From: Elysia chlorotica
Lineage: Eukaryota; Mollusca; Gastropoda; Plakobranchidae
Assembly: GCA_003991915.1 (NCBI GenBank)
Contig: RQTK01001004.1
Span: forward strand, 116,305 to 180,304
Direction of reading: 5' to 3'
Length of the DNA: 64,000 nucleotides
Shown: piece by piece, positions 55,984 through 64,000 of the stretch
Position numbering within the stretch: position 1 is the stretch's first letter
How the letters are laid out: each line of letters begins with the position of its first letter
Notes under the pieces: model-generated
What the model saw: only the letters and a program-made list of their open reading frames with translations
Told to the model about the DNA's origin: nothing
The model's database searches: none
Made by a program: the position numbers and the translations under genes

Positions 55984-58900
55984 ATGATGGCCTCTAGGAT
56001 CCGTTTGTTGCCAACATCTTTTATCACAAGATCTACTTCAGAAAGATGCAGGGTTAATCTTCACAATATTTTGAAAACAAGACTCCACAGGGACACTCCC
56101 TTTTTTAATGGGTTTGCTTCAACAACGCAAAATCTTCTCTCTGAAAGGACAAATGAAGAAGCAATTGACATCGCAGGGAATCCCTTTTTTCAGAAATATA
56201 GAAACAAAATTCAACACATGCAGCAGTGAGTATAATTTGATAGTAACGTAAATGTTTTTGCATTCCTTTGATTTTTTATTTGTATCAAGTTACAAAAGAA
56301 AGAAAAGTGAAGTTATAAACCAGTGTTTCAAGGCTTTTCATAATTTTGATTTGATTATTTTCCTGGCTAACTGCTATGAGATGAATGAGAGTAAACTAAA
56401 ATCATAACTTTTTTTCACTATGACTCTTGCCGAGTCAAGAAAATATTTGAAAGTCTTTATATCACCTGTCATAATAAATAATACAGTCAAACTTCATGAC
56501 CCAAGAGTTTAAAATACTGTAGTTAAACACTAAATACACCTGTTGTATGGGAAATAAAATGGTTTACATCTAGTTTCAAAATCTTACTTTCAATTAACTG
56601 TGCCCCTTTTATATGTAAGCTTGTCTTGAAAATAAAAAAAAATTTGGGTGCCCAAGAAGAAGAAGAAGAAGGAAAGAAACCATATCTGCCCTCACTAAAG
56701 ATTCTGATACATTTTAGAGGTTTTTTGTTTTGATATTAAATGTCTTTGCCTTAAAAAGAATAAACAACTTTTAAAAAAGCAGAATGTTTGTTTTCAGGAC
56801 AAATCCAGAAGAATATGAAGAAAAGCTAAAAGATCTTACAGAGAGATTAAAACCCAAACCATCCTCCACTGACTCTGCAAACAGCACCATCCAAAATGCT
56901 CCTAAAACATGCACCCCAACAGACACTGCAAAAGCTGGGGTCGGTATGACCAGGCAAGAGGTATTGATAGCATGCATTTCAAAATATAAAATGATTATTT
57001 TTGGTGAATCATTTGCATTGTTGTTTTGTTTTTAAATGAGAAAGACAATGGTTTTCTTTAAGAATACATAAAAATATATTAATTAACTTGGTGCCTTCAC
57101 AAATCTTCGAACTTCTTTAGATACATATTACTTAAACAAGAGCATCTATTTTGGTGAATAAATTATGTTTAACTCTGAAAAGTCTGGAAGGAAGTTATCT
57201 AATCACCAAAAAGCTAACTCAGAATTCAATTTTTGTTCAAGCAGATACATGATTTTAATGCAAGCTTTATTCATAAAAAAACAACAACACACACAACAAA
57301 AAGACTTTTGGCTTATTTTGTTTTACTTTTTCACTTTCAATGAAACTTGGAAATTAATCTTTCACATCTTTAGGGATTGGACTCAGTGCTGAAAATGGAC
57401 TTGATCACAGACAAAAATGCAGAGGAAATAGCACAGGTAATGAAAGTAAAGCATGGAGCTTCCTCTTCACTTGAGAACTGAGATCAGGAAAAAGCTTGAG
57501 CAAAGGGGATAATGTTACTGCATTAATTACATAATATAGCATCAGTTTATCTCTTTGATTTTAGCTGCTCTTTTCCATTATACTGCAGTTTTTCGCGGCT
57601 GCAATGGCAAAATTGCGGCAACAAAATCTGCCCTTGCCCACAAAAAAGGCAAAATTTGGTGTTTTCGTTATTTTATTTCTTTGTTTTTATAAAAAAAAAA
57701 ACAAAAATAACCCAAAACCAATAGGGCCTACTTCTAATTTAAGACGTTCATCTGAAAATCAACGTCGCAACCTGCAATTAACACCCAAAAGAGTTTCCTT
57801 TCTCTCTCCCTCCTACCCCCTCTACTTCTCCTTCTCGCTCATGTCTGTCTGTCTGTCTCTCTCTCAGAATCTATTCTCTCTTCTCGTTTTTTTCTTCTCT
57901 CCTTCTCTCTTTCTGGCGGCGAACTGGTGCAAATGGTAGAGCATTGGTCTCCCAATCGCAAGATTAGTTCGAAACCCACGATCTTTAAAAAAAAATTTTT
58001 TTTTTCGATTTTGCCTCCTACTGGTTTAGTTACTGTCAGTTTAATGTGACCGGCTGAGGATGCAGTAATGGTATTCTTGCACTGTGTCTGTGTGGAAGCA
58101 TGTAAAATTGTCAGAAGGTAGGCTTGAGATCCATAGAACTCACATTTGGCTCTCTGGGAAATGGGGTGTCACTTCAATTGGTTGAAATTGAAGGATTTTA
58201 GAACTAATCGATAAATGTATGTAATTAGCAATATTTCAATTTGGTTGCTGTATGTATAGAACTTTTATGTATATAATCTAGTCACTTGTCAAAATTATTT
58301 TTTGAAGAAGACTGAAAAAGGTCCTTTTGTTAGTACAAACGCACATGTACACATCTTTAAACAAACAGAGGAAGCCCCGGTTCACAAAGTAACACCTGCA
58401 GTAAAGAAAGGTTTAATTTGCCACGTTTCCTCAAACATATTATGATTGGCAAAATTTGGCTTTTTTTTGTGGCAAATTTGGTTTTGCAAAATTTAGGGTT
58501 TTAAATGGATTGTATTTATTCTTCTCAGAGAAGTATAACAAGTGATAACTGCAGACCACTATGTAACAATATATCATGCTAAAGAGGGTTATAAATAATT
58601 AATGCTCGCCCAGACGTGAGGTAAATGTAATTTATATTTCCGTTTGCCTCTATGTTTTGAAAAGTTTGTTTAACAAAGAAACCTAAGAAATAATAATGAT
58701 TTAAAAATAATTATAATTTTTTTATTTTTTTTTATTTGTAGACTAGTGCAACTTAAATTTTAAAGAGAATACATGCACCTGATAAAAAACAACAACAAGA
58801 GAGATGTTGAGAAAAGTTATTTTTGGACATTCACAGATTTGGTCTCAATACCATGTAAATAAAGACTGTGTTTTTTCTGTTCTAAAGGTAAGATCATCCT

Positions 58901-61900
58901 ATTTTCAAACTTCATTTACATAATCAAAGTTCTTTAATTTATTTCTATAAACCAATGCCTTCGTTACAATGTTGAATTTGAGCAAAATGAAATAATTTTT
59001 CTATTATTTTATTATCAATTCAAAGTTATCTTTTGCGATTATAAAATCAATATATAAATACCTTGGATCCCCTACCTCACAATCCCATATCCCTGGCTCT
59101 CGAGGCGAAATTTGGGTATTTATACCTTGTGCACTTAAACTTTATAAAGCATGCAAGCAATTTAAAATTGGTTCTAAATAATTGAGACATTTATCATAAT
59201 TGCATTTCTGCACACCTTAGCTCCAATACTGTTGCTTTTTGTGCCATGCATAGTTAGCAATGTTCGGTGATGAATCAAAGTTTGGGAAAGTTTCATACCA
59301 GTATACGGGTAAATAGAGGCCTATAGGTTAAATAACATCTGAAAGTATTTCAAGTCTGTCAAATGCTTTTGAGAGAAAAAGAACTGGTATATTTTAGAAA
59401 ACAAAAGAAGGCCCATGTCATCAAACAAAATTTCTTTTTAAAACAATAATTGTATTGCAAATAACCTTAATAAAGTAGATCTATTTTATTTCTTTAATTA
59501 TTTCATATTATGATACATGTAACAATCATAGAAATAGGGTAGCCTAAGGGGATACTGTGGATTATTAAGGAAAAAATGCCAACTGAGGACCTATATCTAG
59601 GCTCTCAACTAGTATCAGAGGTTTTGAACACACCATTGTTTTGAAAAAGCTTTAAACTCTACCTTGGTGTCGCCCATTACTTTTGTCATCTATGTTTTTT
59701 TTCTATGTCCTTGTGTTTCTTCGAACTTTTACATGGTTTAACAATCTAATTCAACACAAACCTTTATCACAGGTGGAAGAGTTTCAAAACCTAATGGAAA
59801 AATCTAAAGAGTGTCCTGTGGTACGTATTTAAAGCTAAAAATCAAAATAAACTTGGTAATGTTTTTTTTAATACAATAATTCCATATCATTTTTTATAAA
59901 CATAAGACAGTTTGATTATTTTTTTTTGTAGAAATTATTTGTGTTTGTAAAGACTTGTATATTGATTCATTAAAATGATATGTACATGTACAATGTATAT
60001 TAAACCATTTTTTGTTTACCTAGAAGTTAAATGTTCAAGAGTCTGGAGCCGATTTTATAATTATTTATATGTAATCTCAATGATGGATATTTCATATTTT
60101 TTTCAAGCTTTTAATTTGGTCTACACTTCTTTTCAACCTGGCTATCATTTTGATGTAATTTATTATCATCAAATGTTTTATGTAATGACTCATTTTTGAA
60201 TCGCAGTTTGTCTACCCAATACCTCGAGATGATGGCTTTGAGTTCATTTTGTCACAGTTTGATAGACATGACGTTTACTTCACACCTTTGTCAATGTTTC
60301 AGGTATGGAAAAAAAAATTCAATTAAAATCCAATTTTTATTTCCTTTCACCTGATTTTGAAGACCAAAGGAAAAAAAAAATGGATATTCGGTGAGACTTT
60401 TTATGAGGAATAGCAAAAGTTTTAAATACTTTCCATCTGTTTGAGAAGCTTCATTTATGCTCTGTTTAAAACTAATAAATCATGCTCACCCTAAAAAAAA
60501 AGAAAATAACAAAAGACAAACAAACAAATGAAAAAAAAAAACCTCCACCACACCTGTTTTTTTCTTTGTCTGTATGCATTTTTCTTCTTCTCAAAGTTGC
60601 AAATTACAACCGGTTTATGAAAACCTCATTTTACAGCTTGTCAGAGAGAATGCCCCGCCCTGTCTCACACTCAAACACTATGCTGAGCTAATTGATGACA
60701 AAGGTAAATACGGGAGGTAGTTTAAACTTAAAATTTTTTTTTTCTAATGTATGTCAAGAAAATGTCATGGAAAAAATAACTACATCATGTACATGTATTG
60801 TGTTGGCCTTAATCATAATGACAAAGTGCCATCAAATTGATCTAATGAAAGATGAAGCTCACTTGTAGACACAACTAAAAAAAAGACTGAATGTATTTCA
60901 ATGTGCATTGGGATACAAAAAGAGTTCAAATAGCTTAAAATTTGTGATACTGAATAACTTGAGTTAAGCTTACCAGAAAATTGTCTGAAACCACTTACTT
61001 TTATAATAGGAAATAAGAATAATGATAAATATGTTCATAGGTTTTTAAATAAGTGTCTTCAAAATTGTCCTCCAATTGCTTTGCACCAAGCCCTAGTGTT
61101 TATTTCAAACTTTAAGTTTAAGGTGCAGAAAAAAATTACTTGAAGTTGAAAGGTCTCTTTAGTTAGTTCTTCCTCAGTCTGGCTCTTTTTTATGATCATA
61201 ACATGAGTTCTCCGGTCTCCCACTTTTTAAAATTTAAAAACGTAATTGACACTACTGATACAGCATATCTGTTAACTGCTTATTCCTTCTAAAATGTTTT
61301 CTACATTCATTTCAGGCATAGTTCTAATGGCTGGCCACTATGACGATAAAGTCTTGGTAAGTGTTCTAGAAAAGTTGAAGGAGAGCAGAGGAAATCATTA
61401 TTGAAAAATAATATCATCAGTTGTTTCTTATCAGATTCTTTTTTTTTTTTTTTAAATACAGAGATCTTTTTCCTGATCATAATGTTGATATTGAAATTCA
61501 ACCAAACGAGGGTTTTTAAAAAGAATACCAACCTTGTTCTTTGACTGCTGTATATTCAAATATAACTACAGAAGTGTTTCTGAAAAAACAGCAACAGAGG
61601 TATGATACATATGTGACCCAAAAGATTGAGCCTTTTTTTTTTTTTTTTCAAATTCAGTAAAATAAAAAAAACAAAAAAAAACTTGGATATCAATATGAAA
61701 AAGCATTAATAAATTTTATATAGGATACTATTTCTATTATGTCATCAGTATCTTAAAAAAAAAGTAATAAACTAATTTTCATTCCTTTAAAATGTGTCAA
61801 TGGTCAAACTGAAAAATGGACCTTTTTTAATCCAAATATCAGAAGCAAGAACTGGCCCTAAGCCTCACACAACAAATGAGCATCTTCTATGGACGTGGCT

Positions 61901-62007
61901 CCAAGTACTACGAACTTGTGAAGTGCTTCAACTACACTCCAGAGCAGTTTAAGTATCAGGATCTCATAGATGCTCTTAAGTCATTGCCACAGTATGATTT
62001 AAGGTGA
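55984..62007 (+). CDS. ATPAF1: ATP synthase F1 assembly factor 1 (ATP11 homologue)
   Basis: Mitochondrial chaperone that binds free F1 beta subunit and prevents aggregation before the alpha3-beta3 hexamer forms. Exons 55984-56225, 56798-56960, 57374-57436, 58837-58887, 59773-59820, 60207-60302, 60637-60703, 61316-61356, 61843-62007 (TGA); GT/AG, phases close to 311 aa (human about 328). N-terminus is Arg/Ser-rich without acids for the first 18 residues, fitting a matrix-targeting peptide; two adjacent ATGs, first used. Family landmarks: NPFFQKYRNKIQ, GLDSVLKMDLITDKNAEEI, IWSQYH, FVYPIPRDDGFEF (human FLCALPRREGYEF), HDVYFTPLSMFQ, LKHYAELIDDKGIVLM, QMSIFYG and YELVKCFNYTPEQFKY. Exon 2 has a variable Pro/Ser/Thr linker. 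A SINE sits in intron 3; AATAAA at 62301. Confidence 0.96.
57920..58140 (+). mobile_element. tRNA-derived SINE in an ATPAF1 intron
   Basis: Head CTGGTGCAAATGGTAGAGCA (A box) and AGTTCGAAACCC (B box), then CCTCCTACTGGTTTAGTTAC and TTTAATGTGACCGGCTGAGG. Same family as 28434 and 49065; sense to ATPAF1. Confidence 0.85.
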
Positions 62008-63165
62008 TAGAAGAATAAAAAAATAAAATTTTTTTTTTAAAAATTGTAAAGTGTATCATTCAACTGAACCTTAGCTCTCTAAGCCCAAAACATGATTGAT
62101 TTTGTTCTCCATTAAATTCGCTTACAATTTTTTTTTTATAATGCAATGCACAAAGTTTTACAAAGCAAGTTTCTGGGTATAGTACAATCAATTCTATGTG
62201 AGTGAGACTTAAAACTCAAGAGAAGAACAGATTGTTTTGATTTTATTTATTATATTTTTTTATGGCCTGTGAAGATAATAGTTCTGACTCTAAAAGTTTT
62301 AATAAAGCTTTCAGAGTGAGTGAGCCAAAAAAGTGCTTATCATATTTTCCCATATTAAGTTATTGATGTGAATATGTCATTATTTATATTTATGCATATA
62401 CACTTGAAATAATTCTGCATTTATTTCATAACTTAAGTGTGATTAAGTTTCCCTTAAAATATGATATGTATTTGTAGGCCTACATTCTGAACACGTTTTG
62501 ACTACCTTTGGAAATGTGAAAGTGAGAGTAAATTTTATTTCCAAAAAATAAGTGATCCGCATAGTTGGTCTTCTCTTACTTTTTTGTTTTGTTCTTATAA
62601 ATTCTTTAATTGTTTTGTACTTGTCAAGGTTTTCATCTCATAAAATAAATGGTTAAACCAAGGCTGAAGATGGAAGCGTAGATGTTTGGTATTTTATTTT
62701 TTTTAATTTCTAGAGTTGCACAATGTTTTCTCATACTAACTTCTCTTATTTTCTGCTTGTGTCCCTCTCTCCTTCTGTTACTCTCAACGCAATTAGTGAT
62801 TAGGCAGTTAAAGGAAAATATTATATTATTAAGCATAACACTGTCAACTGGAACAACTCGGCTTTACTGGCCAAGTCAATGCAATTACATCAGAAAAGAT
62901 ATAACACATCAGGACATGTAGTATGTAGTTAAGATAATACATTTACTTTAAAAACCTCTATTCAAAAACAAATGAGAAAAGTAGTGAACATGGAATCAAC
63001 AGTCCTAAATAGTTTGAAGTATCAGGATAACAATGAACTTTGCAATGATATTATGAACCTTTATATGACATCTAATGATCACGCTAATCCTTCTCAGTCA
63101 GTGATTAAATGTCAATTGAAATGCAACCTAAAATTTATTGATGTTTTTAAGTTCATATATTCTGG
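62008..63165. other. ATPAF1 3' UTR and convergent intergenic DNA
   Basis: AT-rich; AATAAA at 62301-62306 is the likeliest ATPAF1 poly(A) signal, with another candidate near 62644. No other gene supported. Confidence 0.55.
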
Positions 63166-63647
63166 TTAGAGAAGATACTTTAACAGTCCAAAAGAAATGA
63201 AAGGGTAAGCATTATTTTTAGTTTGCTGAGCAAAAAATAAAGATAAACAATCAGTAAAATAGAATGTATGTTACTACATGTAGAAATATAAACATTAAAC
63301 AAGTATACACATAAAACCATTTAACAAAATGATATTTTACAGTCATCACATCACTTTCAATGATTCTAAATGACCTGAGTGCTGCCTGCAAGACCAGAAA
63401 AGAAAAAAAATTGATGTTTTACTGGAACATGGTGAATATTTGAAATCATAGAAAAAATTGTATGATTTTAATGTCATTATTAGTTAATCTTATCGATCTT
63501 ATTCTCATAAAAATTACAGCACCTGACGCAAGTTAGCCTCATAGCAGTACATGCACATGTAAATACAAAAATCAAGTCTCACATTTTAAAGAAATTATCA
63601 AATACCTCATGAGATTTTCTCTGTAGCATTCTTATTCTCGTTATATA
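63166..63647 (-). CDS. Tentative last three exons of an unknown minus-strand gene
   Basis: Minus-strand segments 63647-63606, 63385-63341 and 63225-63166 (TAA) are joined by GT/AG borders in one phase. They read YITRIRMLQRKSHE, then AALRSFRIIESDVMT, then QTKNNAYPFISFGLL. The first two are charged and helical, coiled-coil-like. The 63606 donor (GAG|GTATTT) and its acceptor are weak, and no family was recognised. The rest of the gene would lie beyond the window's right edge. Confidence 0.35.
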
Positions 63648-63936
63648 CTCTTTTCTTCAAATGTTTGTTTTCGAAAGACAAAAGGAAGAAAAGAATAGGG
63701 GCAGTGAGAAGCTGTGCTAGAGATACCTCATCGGTCTCCTTTATTAACAAGAATATGAATTAAGTTCTTAACCAGAAGAAGGAATTTCTAAAAAGGGCAT
63801 TTTTCAAAAAATTAATCCATTGGTGTAAATGGTACTATGTGTTGATTTTCTGAATTTAGAACATTTTTTCCTTCTCTATATCATGCACAAAAACCACAAT
63901 GTTTGTGGAGAAGACATGATTTAGTGATCAAATTAG

Positions 63937-63942
<6 letters not shown>

Positions 63943-64000
<58 letters not shown>
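63943..64000. repeat. (TTA)n microsatellite at window edge
   Basis: (TTA)n with one TAG interruption, running to the last base of the window. Confidence 0.95.

Overview
This window looks like nuclear DNA from a lophotrochozoan invertebrate, most probably a gastropod mollusc. That is an inference from short spliced exons in AT-rich introns, tRNA-derived SINEs, very long (GA)n tracts and scattered TCTAGATC-rich patches; no single marker proves the species. There is one assembly gap (Ns, 32679-33231).

Layout. (1) 145-9198, +: the 3' part of a peroxidasin gene: heme peroxidase domain, a coiled-coil exon and a short von Willebrand C (VWC) tail. A block of about 1.28 kb holding two of its exons is tandemly duplicated (about 3.95-6.5 kb). 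(2) 12322-20236, -: a five-exon, 277-aa coiled-coil protein I could not name; its introns hold an RNase H-type LINE fragment and a decayed RTE-like LINE. (3) 24529-31340, -: the histone chaperone ASF1 (four exons), with a short piggyBac relic with clear TTAA ends in an intron. (4) 35055-37733, +: a Pierce1/2-family ciliary microtubule inner protein (three exons). (5) 40504-50512, -: VPS28 of ESCRT-I (nine coding exons). Its start codon lies 16 bp from the end of a 445-bp transposon with an 8-bp target duplication. (6) 55984-62007, +: ATPAF1, the F1-ATPase assembly factor (nine exons). (7) 63166-63647, -: tentative last exons of another gene.

The genes form no pathway; they are ordinary housekeeping or ciliary genes in mixed orientation. 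Peroxidasin/gene 2, Pierce/VPS28 and ATPAF1/last gene converge; ASF1/Pierce and VPS28/ATPAF1 diverge. Exon borders were set by hand from GT/AG sites, reading-phase continuity and similarity to remembered family sequences. All five complete gene models close in frame.

The points most worth a second look are the duplicated peroxidasin exon pair, which splice phase makes mutually exclusive, and the transposon against the VPS28 start codon. After those come the foldback element upstream of ASF1, an unclassified repeat family in VPS28 introns, and the unnamed conserved-looking gene at 12-20 kb. I saw no undescribed multi-gene system.
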